Both the position numbers and the translations under genes were made by a program. Below the pieces are notes generated by a model. The model was not told where the DNA came from, did not search any database, and worked only from the letters and a program-made list of their open reading frames with translations. This document shows positions 34,320 to 46,654 of a DNA stretch of 64,000 nt, in pieces (the stretch's first letter is position 1; every line of letters begins with the position of its first letter). Source of the stretch: Pisolithus tinctorius (taxonomy: Eukaryota; Basidiomycota; Agaricomycetes; Boletales; Pisolithaceae); the NCBI GenBank assembly GCA_024663395.1, contig JANFAH010000011.1, forward strand, positions 434,001 through 498,000. Direction: 5' to 3'.

Positions 34320-35672
34320 CCTGTCCAATTGTGTATGTTGTCCCTCATGTAGTAGGCAAAGCAACATCAGTTCCCACCCACAGCACTAACCCCATGTTGA
34401 AGAAGCTGGCCAGAAAATGCAACTACAGTGCCAGGGTTGTAAAGGAACTGAAGGCCAAGTGTGGGGATATCCAATACACAATCTTCATAATTGCCAACTG
34501 TGACCAGCATGTCATACCAATTGGACTGTGAGTGTGGGTCCTGGTGAAAGGGTGTGGCCCAGTTAGAGATTATGGAGATGTTAGTAAAAACTGATGGCCA
34601 GTGCTGCAAGGCATCCTGCATATCTTGGTTATGCTGACTCAACCATGTGTCCAATGACTGCATGGCTTGCCTTCCAGCATCATGCAGGCCTGGGTGCATA
34701 ATTGAAAGCACACTGGAGAGGATGGCAGCCAGGAGGTAAGACTGCTGGGACCATTCACAACTGGCATCCATCTGTAGGTCAGTGGAAACTGATGGGGCAA
34801 AGTTCAGGGTCTGGATGCCACTTGAGAGACATACCCCTGAGGTAATATAACCATACCATATGCCCCTGTTGGTGCCTGGCTGGGGAAAACTCCAGGCACC
34901 CCAGTGACTGTGAAGTGTGATTGAAATATTCAGCATTTTTCTGCCAGGAGCCACTTGTCATACTCTTGGACATTGCATGGTGAAGGGGGTCCAGAGTGGC
35001 AAGCATGTGTGTCTGCAGGGATGCCTGAATAATATAGAGTGTAAAGGAAATGTTCAAACTGACTTGCAAATCATTGGTGATGGTGCCAGGAAGGTACCAC
35101 AATGCAATGGTATCACCAGTACCAAGGATTACCATAGGTTCATTCACAAAGCTGGTGAGACTTGATGGATGCGCTGCCAGGTGGCCTGCCTCCCAGGTTT
35201 CATCAACCCCCAATTCCATAGCTGAAAGGCACTCAGAAAGCTGGATCAGATCAATGCTGCTTTGCTCTGCAATACAATTTACATTTGATTTTACATTCAG
35301 CCAGGACATCAGCTTACTTCTATTATTGTGTGCCACATGCATGCTGGCCACTATCTGATTCATAGCAACAATGCTGTGTGTTGGAATCTGGAGTGGAGGA
35401 TCTGGTTTGGGGGCATTTGGTCCCAGGAAGGTTTGACTGGAGAATTCCCAGTGCATATAGTGTGTAATATCCCAGGTGGTGCTGTGATTAATTGCCATTA
35501 AGATCAGAAGACAATATAGTGAGCACGGTGTTGATGATGGGTTATCTGGTAGCTGTAGTGTGTAGTATGGAACTGTGGCTATGTATGCTGGTGTTTTCTG
35601 GACCATAGTGAAGCTGCCATGGTTACATGGCATTGGTAAATGACCATTCCAGCCTTCAAAAACAGGTGCCAC
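34320..35672 (-). pseudogene. TET/JBP-like 2-oxoglutarate/Fe(II) oxygenase, decayed
   Basis: Basidiomycete genomes carry many TET/JBP-type dioxygenases, often near KDZ transposons; active members oxidise 5-methylcytosine. The N-terminal part (about 35672-34860) includes G-D-T-I-A-L-W-Y-L-P-G and F-S-P-A-R-H-Q-Q-G-H. After a frame change (about 34860-34780) come S-I-M-H-P-G-L-H-D-A-G and F-H-Q-D-P-H (iron-binding H-x-D, near 34545). These are followed by W-Y-D-M-L-V-T-V-G-N-Y, Y-N-P-G-T-V-V-A-F-S-G and L-Q-H-G-V with the distal His. The next conserved position, expected to be the Arg that binds 2-oxoglutarate, is TGA (34369-34367), and the frame then continues C-F-A-Y-Y-M-R-D. Family assignment is by pattern. 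The frame change plus the stop make this a pseudogene. Confidence 0.6.
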
Positions 35673-35744
35673 TATGGTGGCATAGTACCTCCAGCTTCCA
35701 CATATTATTCCAGCATGGTACAGGTACCAAGATAGAGGTGATAG

Positions 35745-36155
35745 ATGGCGAGTTCTGCTGTAGCTCCAGTGCTAGCTACACTTCCTACCACACTGGTTCC
35801 ATTTCATGGTGTTCATGTTCCTTTATACACCATGCCAAAGCATTAGATGATGGACTGGGGCCTTTCAACCTAATTTCGTATTCCACAGCCATTGAGAAAA
35901 CATGATGCAGCCTTTTCTAGTACAGGTCTGGCAGTCCCAGTAATGCATGGATACAATGTTCTGCTACAGGTCTGGCACTAGCTACACTTCCTACCATGCC
36001 AGTCATATTTCAGCATGTGGACCTTTCATTATACACTGTCCACAAGCATTGGATGATAGCCTGGGGCCTTTCCAACTAATTGCCTATTCCACAGCCATTG
36101 AGAAATGCAACACAGCCTTTCCCAGTACAGGTCCAGCAGTGCCAGTAATGCATAG
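35745..36155 (+). repeat. Tandem duplication, unit about 200 bp
   Basis: A segment beginning GTTCTGCT(G/A) and containing GCTAGCTACACTTCCTACCA occurs near 35751 and again near 35959. Both copies end with similar CAG(T/C)CCCAGTAATGCAT-like sequence. The copies differ by about 15 percent by eye. Confidence 0.7.
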
Positions 36156-39100
36156 ATACACTATGGTCACATCATCAGTATTGTTCAGATTGATATCCAG
36201 CCACTTGGCTCATGACAACCACTGCACTGGGATAGGCCACTTGCTATTCTGGCCTCCTGGGATGTGATTATTGATGATCTCTTATCTTGCAGTCATCACA
36301 TGTGTCAGGCACATTGCTATGTAATAACATTTTCACCTGATCCAACTCTACTCTGAATCACCATGGATGTCAGGACTGCTAATCTATCCTACCTCTCCAT
36401 GATAATCCAATACATTGGTGTCCAATTTAGACGGTTCACATATGCTTTGCAGCAGGCCAACAACCCAAGTGATTGACTGCCAGATGACTGGTATTGGCAG
36501 GTTCAGGTGGAAACAGTGAGTTTGTTGAAATGGATGCTGGTTCACTGTGTCACAGACTTTTCCACAGCATATATTGAAGCAGGCCCTGGCTACCTGCAAC
36601 TCATATGGGACAATCATGAAGGTCCCATATGTTGCCAATGAACTGCTTTGGTGGATGGCTGTACAAAATATGGGAGAGACCACCCTGCTGGCACACATCA
36701 TGGAGTTGAATGTGCTGCAGGTCAAAAGAGGAGAGGTGAGACATATGATCCACACTGGTCCTATGCCACATACCTGGTGGACAAGGGACCCTACCCATCT
36801 GGATGGGTATGATTGTCAGTCATTGCAGGAAGTTTTGCAGGAGGCCAAGGAATTCTTTGTTGGGGTTGAGGTGCACAGTAGTCATTTTTCGATCATTCCA
36901 TTGAATCCATCCATGCCATAGGAAGGAAAAGAGAGTCTCCCACTGCTGTGTGACATGGACCAGATGCCATCAGACAGCATTGGCTGGTTGATTGAAAGCT
37001 GTGATGAGATGATCCATCAGGAGGAGGAGGAGATTTGCTGGCTCCATGGTGTGATGGAATTCTGCAGTGAATGGTGTCACACACCAAAGGTGTTGTGGAC
37101 ATGGTTACAGCTGACTCTGCCTAACTTGTCAATGAGTTGTGCACAATGCCCATGCATGCAGATGAAGACTAAAGGCCTCATGCATAGAAAGACTGCCAGA
37201 TGTGAGCAGTCATCCTTTGCACAAGAATGAGTCATCAGTGCTAAAGAGAAAAGAGGAAGCAAGTTAAGTGTGTGTTAAAGGTTTTTAGCACCTGTGTATG
37301 GCATTCTGGTTTTCATTGTATCTCCACCATTTCCAAAGATATTGACTCCATTCTCACACTCACTTAAAGTGCTCAGCCACGCGATTCTGCCTTCCAAATT
37401 TGGAGAGGATCCTTGCACCCTACACATTTCTACAGCACTCCATCCATCAGACACTCATTTCGCTAAGTCCATCAATCATGACCACCTCTTCATTGATCAT
37501 CTTGCTTGTCTCATTTGCCAGAGACAGTGGCTACATATATCTGCCAGGCATTCCCACCAGCTTCCACCCTGAAGCCCCCTGGTTCATCCCATCATTGTCA
37601 GCCCCATCTTGTCCCATGCAGCTTGGTCAGCATGTTCTCCTTGTCAGTATGACTTCCAGAAGGATGTTCTTTGGTTGCCTCAGGTCTGTCACTCGGTTAG
37701 AAAGGTCTTATGTGGTCATTTCAGTCTCCCCAGTTGATGAAGCATATGGATCATTCCTCCCTGCTCCCTGCACCATCTTTATTCCAGTCTCATCTGTTGT
37801 TCTTCCCACATTGTGACAGCTGCAGCATAGTCTACTGTTCTCCAGCCTCCCTGATTGCATTCATGATGAGTATGACATGCATCTTGCCTTCTTACTGCAA
37901 GATCCAGCAGAAGATGTTCCCCCTTCTCCTCCTCCTCCATCAGAGCCCCATTCATGAAGCTTTTGTTAACTTTGCTGAGAGGATGGAAGGGTGGGAGATG
38001 CAATCACTTATTCTCCCATTCCCCCACAGACCCCCAATGCCCTAGCCCCCTTTGACACCTGACTCATGCCCTTCAATTCTGGAATTAATACTTCCCTGTC
38101 TGGAAACACTGTCCATCTGTCATGCCATCTTTGGATCTAGAGATGTCTCCACTGAGATCTGACTTGCATCACCACCCCCTAATGTGATATCAGTGTGCTT
38201 ACTCAGTTTCTGACTCCATTTGACTCATTTTGTGATATTTTGACTGTCCTTGACTTGTTCATTGCCAATACTTACCAATCTTCTTTGCTTGCTTACTTTT
38301 CATTTCTCACTTACTCATCATGATTACTCAGTCCTTACTCATTACTTACCAAGTGTTTGTGCCTTGTTTGTCACAAGCTGTGCTCCCCCCACAGTATATA
38401 AACCCCCATGTACTTAGCTACACCCCCAAGCAATCAAGCAATCAGAAGCAATCCAGCAGTCAGTTCAGTGCCTGTCTTGTCATTGACAGTTGAGGCTCAT
38501 TTGGAAGAGTCTAACTGTCCCCATTCATCATCCTAGGTAGTTGAGGCTCCATCAAGGGTCTATCTACCTTCATTCATCATCTGAAGTAATCATCTGTGCT
38601 TTGTCAGCACACCTGCTTAGTCATCCCTCCACTCCTGTGTAACTTGCCAACAACTTGTGCCAGGAGCACATTCTATCAAGGTCCATCATTTCAGAAGTCC
38701 TTTCAGCTGAACACCTTCACTCTGTTCAGCATCCCCTGTCCAGTCATCACTCACTTGTCTACTCCTGCATAACTTGTCGATGACTTGTGCTAGGAGCACC
38801 TGCCATTGAAGTTTCCCCCTCTTAGGTTTCCTGCACTCCAGGTTCCATGGAAGCACACCACCACTCGCTCTACATTTGTCTTTTGTGTTGGTTTTGGTTG
38901 GTTTATACCAGCTTTCCACACTTTGACTCACATTGGGCTATGGGCTATTCTGAGGGAGTGTGCTAGTGGTGTCTTGTAAAAAACTGACTTACTGGCATTG
39001 TGACTGCCACTGGCAGTGGCTGACTCAGAGGGTCTAAGCCTAATGATGGTACCATAACCTTCAGGCACTTGGCTGGTGGTTCTTGCACTGATTCATGCAA

Positions 39101-39419
39101 GCTACTGCCCATGTCTCATAGGAATTTCTGGTGTTGATGGAACTGCTCTTGATAGTGGTGACACTGTTGATGGTGCTGGGTCAATGCAACAGCACTTGAA
39201 AAGGTGTGACTTGCACATTTCATGCTGCCACATTGTTGACTCATACCACTGGTCATGATTGGTATCCACATGTAATAGAGCAAGGCACCAAAGAAGATTG
39301 CTAACATTAGCAATGTATGACTCACCTTGGAGCCTGCCATAAGTTCACTGGCATTTGCCACACTAGCTAGTGCTAGTAGCCACTGCAAAAATGAGATTCT
39401 GTCAGTACAGTAAAACAGA
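36156..39419. other. CpG-poor transposon debris
   Basis: Open frames at 36547-36921, 37294-37572, 37400-37816 and 37710-38045 (all plus) have no family I recognise. A promoter-like TATATAAA near 38396 follows a 200-bp tract rich in TTACT and CTTAC words and may mark an old LTR. A similar tract with ATGTAAACCCATATATA occurs near 55866. Two related segments with ACTTGTGC(C/T)AGGAGCAC lie at 38653 and 38784. CpG is nearly absent throughout. Confidence 0.35.
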
Positions 39420-39424
39420 CCATG

Positions 39425-40138
39425 TGTCAAGTCCGGGCCTACTCCGACCAACTCCGACGCTATATAAGGTCTAGAGAGGGGTTCGGAAGCAAGTCCAACA
39501 CAGAAGAACAGAACTCCGACTAGCGGAGTGTCGGCAGGAACGAAGACCGCCGAGACAAAGGCGGAGCGGAGTGAGGGTGTCGGGTTTAGCTCGTGCGCTA
39601 CCCCCTTGCACGATCTCAGCCCTCGTATTTCAGAGGGAGAGTACAGACAGAGAGTCGGAGATAACTCCGACAGGCAGAAGACGGAATCAGAGGGAGTAGG
39701 AACTAAGTTGATATTCGTACTGAGGAACAGTGGAGTACAGTACATGTCTTTATACTGCTACGGAGGTACGGTAACCGGAATCGGAACTGACATACGGAGA
39801 CTCATAAGTTTTCAAGTAAAATTTCCTGGACAACGAATGAAGGGTAGACGGAGGACATACGAACGGGTAACACAGAACATCCAGAAAAGGAAGCAGTCCA
39901 GGCGCTGGACCATGCGGTGAGCGTGCTGCGGAGTACCTGACTGCGAAGGTAGTCACATGACCCCTCAGAGGACGGACCACTCGGTCCGGTAGGAGAGCGA
40001 CACAAGTCCGACAGCAGTCGGAGCAGAGATGGTTCGCAACCAACAGAAGTTGGGCGGAGTAGGTGCAGAGTGAGTGAACGACTGGCGGAGTGGAGCGCAG
40101 AGTGAGTAAGGGCTTAGTGTGAACGCACGGTTATGACA
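39425..40138 (-). repeat. Gypsy-2 3' LTR
   Basis: 714 bp in minus orientation. It is preceded on the element strand by the polypurine tract (40142-40151). Confidence 0.95.
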
Positions 40139-40334
40139 GTGCCCCCCCCTTAGGGCCTGAACCCCTGAAGGCCGCATGTACGGAACGAGATCAACACGAG
40201 TTGATCATTTGAAATTATTTTGATGCCTTGAGGATAATGGGTTTAGCTGCGGCGGAGCTCCGTCGGAGTTCGAAGTTCCGCTTAAAAACACGTGTTAGGG
40301 TACCAATCCCTCGTATCCCATCCCCCCCACCATC

Positions 40335-41579
40335 ATGTCCTCTCAACGTCAGAACAAAACCCCCCAGCCCACCCCTGGTCACTCTCGTGACTACTCCCAG
40401 GTCGCCGACGACGACCTAGTCGTCCTTACAGACAACTTGACGGACACCGAGCGCGAGAAGACAGCGGAGAAGGCACGTTGGCGAGAAGAGGTGGAGATGA
40501 AGGAGCGAGAACGCGAGGCAGAGTGCAAGGCCAAACGAGAGGAGGCCAAGCGACGAAAGGCGGAAGAGGCGTGGCAGGAGGCGGAGCGGAGGCAGAGAGA
40601 GGAGGAAGAAGCACAGCGGAAGAAGGCAGCGGATGAAGAGGCCGAAAGGCAAAGACAGAGAGCGGCGGAAGAGGCAGAGAAGCAGAGGCAGAGGGCCTCT
40701 CAGGAGAGGGCCCAGGCCAGGCGGGACGAGGCCGTGCAAAGGTGAGTGACAGAACTCTACCAGTCAGGTGGAGCTGACTTGTATTTTTATTTCAGGTTAA
40801 GTGGCGCGGTCTACGACGTCAACACCGCCCAGAGGGTCCCTGGGACCTCTGTGGTGGTCACCGTGACCAGGCGGCCCCCTTGCACTCGCTGCATAGCGAG
40901 TCTGACGGCGGGTCAGTGCGAGCCAGGGCAAGGTAAGACCAGGGCCTGTGTGCCCTGCCACAACAAGAAGAAAACCTGCAGCTGGATGCGGGAAGAGGCG
41001 GCGGCGGGACCTTCGTGGAAGAGGGCAGGGACAGGGAGCTCCCGAGGGGAGAAGAAGAAGAAGCCGCGAGGGAAGGGGAAGGCGAGGGCGATGGAGACGG
41101 AGGAGGCGGACGACGAGCGGGAGGTAGGCAGAGAAGAGGACGAGCCTGCGACCCCACTCGAGGGTCCCTCGGGTGCGGGAGTCCACGCGCGGTGGGCGGA
41201 GTGGGAGCGCGAGCGACAGCTGCAAGCCATGGAGAGGCAGGCCGAAGCGCACGAGACCGCTGCGCTGGCCTTCGAGAGGATGGCAGAGGCAGCGGAGCGG
41301 ATGGCGGTGGCTGCAGAGCAGACAGCTGACGAGTGGGCGCTGTACCGCGCCTGGGCAGAGTGGGCGGAGATGAGGAGGAGGGAGGACGTGCGAGAGGCCA
41401 GAATGGCTGAGCTCGAGCGCACAGGCGGAGGATGGAAGAGGCCTCAGTCGGAGGCGGCGGAGGACAAGAACGAGGAAGTGGATGAAGGTGCGGAGGGGGA
41501 TAACGAGGAAGAAGTCGAAGGAGAGCAGGAAGGTGGTGAAGAACAGGAGGGTGGCGGAGAACAAGTGATGGAAGAGTAG
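40335..41579 (+). CDS. Antisense spliced gene of Gypsy-2: coiled-coil, six-cysteine protein
   Basis: Exon 1 (40335-40741) starts M-S-S-Q-R-Q-N-K-T-P-Q-P-T-P-G-H. It is followed by D-D-D-L-V-V-L-T-D and an Arg/Glu/Ala-rich coiled coil of about 95 residues. The intron 40742-40795 (54 bp) has GTGAGT and TTTCAG borders. Exon 2 (40796-41579) starts L-S-G-A-V-Y-D-V-N-T-A-Q. It has the six-cysteine cluster (C-T-R-C ... C-V-P-C-H-N-K-K-K-T-C), a basic nuclear-signal-like run, then helices rich in A-E-R-M-A and an acidic Glu/Gly tail. The 396 residues are open from end to end, while pol on the other strand has two stops. The long minus-strand frame opposite it (40797-41564) is a composition shadow. 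Role unknown. Confidence 0.75.
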
Positions 41580-41770
41580 AGTAGTTTTGTTTTTCTTTTC
41601 TTTTTTTTTGTCTTTAGTTTGTATATTTTTGTACTACTACGAAATAGACTTGTGATTTTTGTTCGTGACTCTGAGAAGTGAAATAGACAAGCGGAGAAAA
41701 TGCTAAAGTACTTAAGGTAGTTTGGTGAGGGGCGGAGTTGGCCAGCGGAGGAAGGTTATGTGGGCGGAGT

Positions 41771-44700
41771 TTATGGCGGAGGTTGGTACGGGCCAGGTTT
41801 GTGTGGATAGCGTTCATGGAAAGCGGACACTATGTCGGAAGCATGATCTAGCTCAGTTGCAAGCAACCAAGAGGTTTCTTCCTCGGTGTTCTCGTAGCCA
41901 GCCCAGCGGACTAGGTACAAGAGTTGACAGTGGTGGCGATGGCGGTCCATCTTAGAGTCGAGTATCTCTGATACTTCGTACTCAAGGTCACCGTCGACAT
42001 CCACTGGCGGAGGCGGAGGTTGTTGTCGGTTTGGGAAAGGGTTAGCCGCTGCGGCTTCCAGTTGTGAGACATGGAAGACCAGATGTACCGAGCGCATAGA
42101 GTCAGGGAGATTAAGGGTGACAGAATGCGTACCTGGCCTGGCCAGGATGGTGAACAGACCTAAGTACTTTTCGGAGAGTTTTTCCGAAGGACGAGTGGAG
42201 CGGAAGTACCTGGCTTTGACGTAGGCCTGTTCTCCGACCTTGAACTCAGGTGGAGGTATGCATTTAGCATCTGCTGGACCCTGGTAGTGCTGTTGAGCGG
42301 CGGACATTTCGGAGCGGAGGAAGTCATGAAGGGCGGAGAGCTCGACGATGTAGTCGTGAGCCCTCGGAGAGGTGAAGTCTTGATCAGGGATCACAGACAA
42401 GTTTGGATGGTATCCCTTGTTAGCGAAGAAGGGAGAAACTCCAGTAGTCGCACTTGGTGCGTTGTTGAAAGCGAACTCCGCTAGAGGTAACAGCTCAGCC
42501 CAGTTGTCTTGTTGGTAGTTACAGTAAACACGAAGGTACTGTTCGAGGGTCTGGTTTGTTCGCTTGGTCTGGCCATCGCCTTCTGGGTGGTAACCCGAAG
42601 TGAAGTGAAGACGCATATCAAGGGCCTTTCCTAGAGAGTGGAAGAAGTGTGAGACAAACTCAGGACCTCTGTCAGAGGTGACATTAGCCGGTACTCTGTG
42701 CTTGGAGAAGACATGGGTAAGGAAGAGCTTAGCGAGTTCGGCAGAGGTGACAGAGTCGTGGGTGGGGATGAACACCGCTTGCTTTGAGAGGCGGTCCACC
42801 ACTACAAGTATGGCGGAGTAGCCATTGGAGTTGGGGAGGTGTTCGATGAAGTCCATGGAGATGGAGTTCCAAGGTCTCTCTGGGACGGGGAGTTGCTTCA
42901 GTAGACCATAAGGGCGGTGGCGCGGAGTTTTGCTCCGCCCACAGGCGGTGCAAGACCTGACGTATTCTTTCACGTCGGAGCGGAGGTTGGGCCACACGTA
43001 GTCCCTGCGGATGAGTTCTAGGGTGCAGTTTTGCCCGAAATGGCCTGCTAGAGGATGATCATGCTTGAACCGAAGCACTTGAAGGCGGAGGTCATCAATG
43101 TCAGGGACAAAGATACGACTGTCAAGGCGGAGTAGACCGTCGGAGTCCAGGGACCACCGAGGCTTAGTCGGAGTTGGGAGATGGCTGGCAGAGACAGGGT
43201 CGGATGGTAGGGCGGAGATGATGTCGGAGTGCAAGCACTCAACATCGAAGACCATGGCGGCACGGAGCACAGGTGCCATGAGGGTAGTGGTACGGAGGGA
43301 CGACGCGAGTTGCTCCTGTGTAAACATAGGGCAGAGATTGTGAGGATTTACCTGTGTGTAGTCCCTATCCCCCCCTTTTGGGTAGACATCCCAACATTGT
43401 GTAAGTGCATCGGGTTTGGCTCCCAAGCGGCCAGGTCAGAAGCGGATAGAGAGATTAAACTGTGAAAGGTACTCCGACCAGCAGGCCTGTCAACGAGTGA
43501 GAACCTTAGAGGTAGAAAAGTACTCAAGGTTTTTGTGGTCTGTCACCATGTCGACAGGTAAGGCAGAACCTTCCAGGTAATGCCGCCAATGGCAGAAGGC
43601 CTCGAAGATAGCCAACAGCTCCTTGTCGTGGGTATCATAATTGAGTTCTGGCGCGGTCATGGTGCGTGAGTAGAAAGCAACTGGGCGGAGTTCACCGTTG
43701 GAGCAGGTGATCGACAAAATTCCAGCAATGGCATAGTTGGAGGCATCAGTTTCCACTGTAAGCGGAGCATCAGGGACCCAATGAGTGAGAATGGGAGCGG
43801 AGCTGAAGGCATCCTTCAGGCGGAGGAAAGCGGAGCGGCACTCCTCGGAAAAGTTCCAAGGAGCACCCTTTCGCGTGAGGCGAGTGAGCGGAACGACGAT
43901 GTCGGAGTAGTTATTAATGAATCGTCTATAGAAATTGGCGAAACCAAGGAAGGATTGGATGTCTCGCACCTTCCACGGCTCAGGCCAGTCGCGGACTGCC
44001 TGAACCTTCTTGGCAGACATGGTGAGACCGGAGGGAGAAAGAATGTAGCCGAGGTACTCGACGGAGTCGGAGTGAAACTCGCACTTCTCTGGCTTGGCAT
44101 ACAGACCATGCTTTCGAAGGCGGCGGAGTACCTCTTTTACGTGTTCGCAATGCGACTCCATGTCCTGCGAATAGATTAGGATGTCATCGAGGTAAACCAT
44201 GACGCAGACATCGAGCATGTCCGCAAAGATGCTATTAACAAACCGCTGGAAGGCCACAGGCGCATTAGTCAGACCGAATGGCATTACCCACCACTCGTAA
44301 GAACCATAACGAGTGCAGAAAGCCATTTTCCATTCATCTCCATCTGCGATGTGGACCAGATGATAGGCATGGCGGAGGTCGATCTTGGTATAGACTTTAG
44401 CGCGGCTTGGAGAGTCGAGTAGGTCGGAGATGAGCGGCAGCAGATAGCGATCTTTTTTCGTGATTTTGTTGAGTCCTCGGTAGTCTACGCAGAGGCGGAG
44501 TGAACCATCCTTTTTCTTTACAAAGAGGACAGGGGCACCGTGAGTGGAGGTGGACTGTTTGATGAAGCCGTAGCCAAGATGCTCGTCAATGAAGGTGCAG
44601 AGAGCTTCAAGCTCTGGCGGAGAGAGAGAGTAGATTGTACCGATGGGTGGAGAAGCTCCTTCCTCGAGGTCGATCTTGAGATCGAACGAGCAGTGTGGCG

Positions 44701-45325
44701 GAAGTTCAGTGGCCTTGTCTTTACTAAAGACGTCGGCAAACTTGCGATACTCAGGAGGGACTGAGGAGAGGTCAGGAGGCGGAGACGAAGTGGAGGGTGT
44801 CGGATCCGGAGCGGAGGATGCAGCGGAAGGTGACGAAGGCGCCTGGGGCGTCGGCATTCCCTGTAGCAGTGGTTTGAACGATATACTGCCCAGTACCCAG
44901 TCAATCGACGGATTGAAGCGGGTGAGCCAGTTGTGTCCTAGTACCAGCGAACAAGAAGAATCCAACGGAGTAACATAAAACGAAGCGGAATTGACATCGC
45001 CGGAAGGAAAGCGGAGGGAAAGATCTACTTCTTGAGAAATGACAGCATTTGTACTACCATCGAACAAGCGGAGCGGAATTGGCAGAGAAACGGAGGAAAC
45101 AGGAATGGCATATTTTTTAATTACAGATGGATCTACGAAGCAATGAGAAGAACCAGAATCGATCAACGCAGAAACAGTATCAACAGAATAATCCAGAAGA
45201 GTTACAGACGGAAGTAAAGAATTGGGACTAGAAAGAGCGGACGCGTTGAGTCGGATGTCCGGTTGCACACAGTTGGGTTCAACGCTTCCTCCAGGCTGTG
45301 CGAGCTCCCTGGAGGAGCGGACTAA
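41771..45325 (-). pseudogene. pol: Gypsy-2 pol polyprotein with chromodomain, two internal stops
   Basis: Same domain order as Gypsy-1: protease (D-S-G-S-S-H-C-F-V-D), reverse transcriptase with Y-L-D-D, RNase H, integrase with HHCC finger and D,D,E, and C-terminal chromodomain. The -1 frame opens at 45325. TGA at 43492-43490 and 43438-43436 interrupt the end of RNase H, each in place of CGA. The reverse transcriptase motif D-Y-R-G-L-N-K, broken in Gypsy-1, is intact here. A protein begun after the stops would contain integrase and chromodomain only. Confidence 0.95.
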
Positions 45326-45331
45326 TTTTTT
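45287..45331 (-). promoter_or_regulatory. Programmed -1 frameshift signal, gag to pol (Gypsy-2)
   Basis: The heptamer A-AAA-AAT (45331-45325), TAG stop, 8-nt spacer and 9-bp stem (45316-45308 with 45295-45287) match Gypsy-1 exactly. The codon before the heptamer differs between copies, so the site itself is conserved. Confidence 0.8.
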
Positions 45332-46593
45332 GGCTCTGCCTGCTCCGCAGGCGGAGTAGGCGAAGTTCCAGCCATAGCTGCACGGGCTTTGGCTGCGCGA
45401 GAGGTGGACTTGGGACAGTCCTTGGCGGAATGGCCAGCCTCGCCACAGAAGAGGCAGAGGTTATTCTTCATCCTGCACTGGCGTTCAGCGGAGGTGAGTT
45501 TGCCATCCTTGCCCAGAAGATGGGCAATATCGGACTTGGGCGGGTCTTTCTGTTTGCCCTTGCCCTTGGCGTCGGACTTTGGAGCAGAGGACGAGGAGGA
45601 CGACGATTTAGCTTTATTGTCGGAGTTGGAAGACTGCGACTTGTCGGAGGCGGACTTGGTGGTGCGCGAGATCTCTGCTTTACGCTCCCAGTAGCGCGCA
45701 TCGATGGTCTGAGCGAGTTCGCGGAGTTGTGCGAGGGTAGAAGGTTTTCCGACACGAGCGATCTCGTCCTTGATGCGGTCCGGAAGTCCGCTATAGAAGC
45801 GGTGGTGGAGTGCACCGACACCGTAGTCCTTGACCTGTGAAGCCCAGCGATTGAACTCCACGACGTATTTAGTAATTCGAGACCCATCTTTCATGGTTAG
45901 GTTCTCGAGTTGTTGGACGGCATCCGCTATGGCATCATGTGGACCGAAGTTAGTTGTGAGCTCTTGTAAGAACTCATGGTAGTCGTCCATCCAGAGCGGG
46001 CAGTCATAGTTGTCGGGGTTTAGCAAATCTGGCTCGAACCAAGCCAGGGCCATACCCTTAAGATAAGATTGAGCGAAGGTAACTTTTGCTCTGTCGGAGC
46101 AGAATGCGCGAGGGCGGTCTTGGAAGTTCAGCTCGCATTGTACGAGGAACTCGCGGAGTTTCTTAGGGTCAGAGCCGTCGAAGGTGTCAGGCTCGCGGAC
46201 TTTGGTTTTCGGAGTGGAGTCCCCAGTGCGCGAACTAGACCGCGCAAGCGCATGAACGGCTCTAGCAAGAGCTACGAGGGGATCCTCTGGCGGCTCAGCC
46301 GGGTCTTCGGGGACATCCCCGTCACCGCTGCCCCCGCCATTGGGATCACCATCAGGATAGTCAGGGTCGGGGTCGGGTCCATCACCTCGGTTATGAGGAG
46401 ATGGAGTATGGAAAGTTGTTGGGTGGAGGTCGGAGCGACCAGCTTGTGAAGCGCTTTCGCCTTCAGCGCGAGAGCGGCGTCGAGCGGAGAATGATTGGAA
46501 CTGTTCGACGACGGAAGGGAGTCGACGCAGATTAGCTAGTGCTACAGTGAGGTTCTCAGCGACCTCTCTTTGGGATTGAGCTCGAGTTCTCAT
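45322..46593 (-). CDS. gag: Gypsy-2 gag, intact
   Basis: 423 residues, open from M-R-T-R-A-Q-S-Q to the TAG after the slippery site. It has a capsid-like central region and a CCHC zinc knuckle (C-L-F-C-G-E-A-G-H-S-A-K-D-C). A short deletion relative to Gypsy-1 removes a D-A-S-K-S repeat before the knuckle. This copy could supply Gag in trans to other family members. Confidence 0.93.
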   Translation of the reverse strand: MRTRAQSQREVAENLTVALANLRRLPSVVEQFQSFSARRRSRAEGESASQAGRSDLHPTTFHTPSPHNRGDGPDPDPDYPDGDPNGGGSGDGDVPEDPAEPPEDPLVALARAVHALARSSSRTGDSTPKTKVREPDTFDGSDPKKLREFLVQCELNFQDRPRAFCSDRAKVTFAQSYLKGMALAWFEPDLLNPDNYDCPLWMDDYHEFLQELTTNFGPHDAIADAVQQLENLTMKDGSRITKYVVEFNRWASQVKDYGVGALHHRFYSGLPDRIKDEIARVGKPSTLAQLRELAQTIDARYWERKAEISRTTKSASDKSQSSNSDNKAKSSSSSSSAPKSDAKGKGKQKDPPKSDIAHLLGKDGKLTSAERQCRMKNNLCLFCGEAGHSAKDCPKSTSRAAKARAAMAGTSPTPPAEQAEPKN

Positions 46594-46641
46594 GATGGCG
46601 TAAGTTTTTTGGAAGACAGAAAAGGAGACCGTACAAGTGCG

Positions 46642-46652
46642 AGTACGAATAT
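46642..46652 (-). other. Self-priming primer-binding site of Gypsy-2
   Basis: AGTACGAATAT on the plus strand reads ATATTCGTACT on the element strand, two bases inside the 5' LTR. It pairs with the AGTACGAATAT of the LTR leader (reverse complement near 46941-46951). Conserved with Gypsy-1. Confidence 0.75.
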
Positions 46653-46654
46653 AC

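Noticed and set aside
36547..38045. Several open frames in CpG-poor DNA as new genes
   Set aside because: Loss of CpG removes CGA-derived stops slowly but leaves random frames of this size; no motifs or splice structure support them.
40797..41564. 255-residue frame on the minus strand at the Gypsy-2 antisense gene
   Set aside because: It is opposite the Glu/Arg-rich exon and reads as a Leu/Pro-rich shadow; the plus-strand frame has splice sites and the cysteine cluster and is conserved in Gypsy-1.
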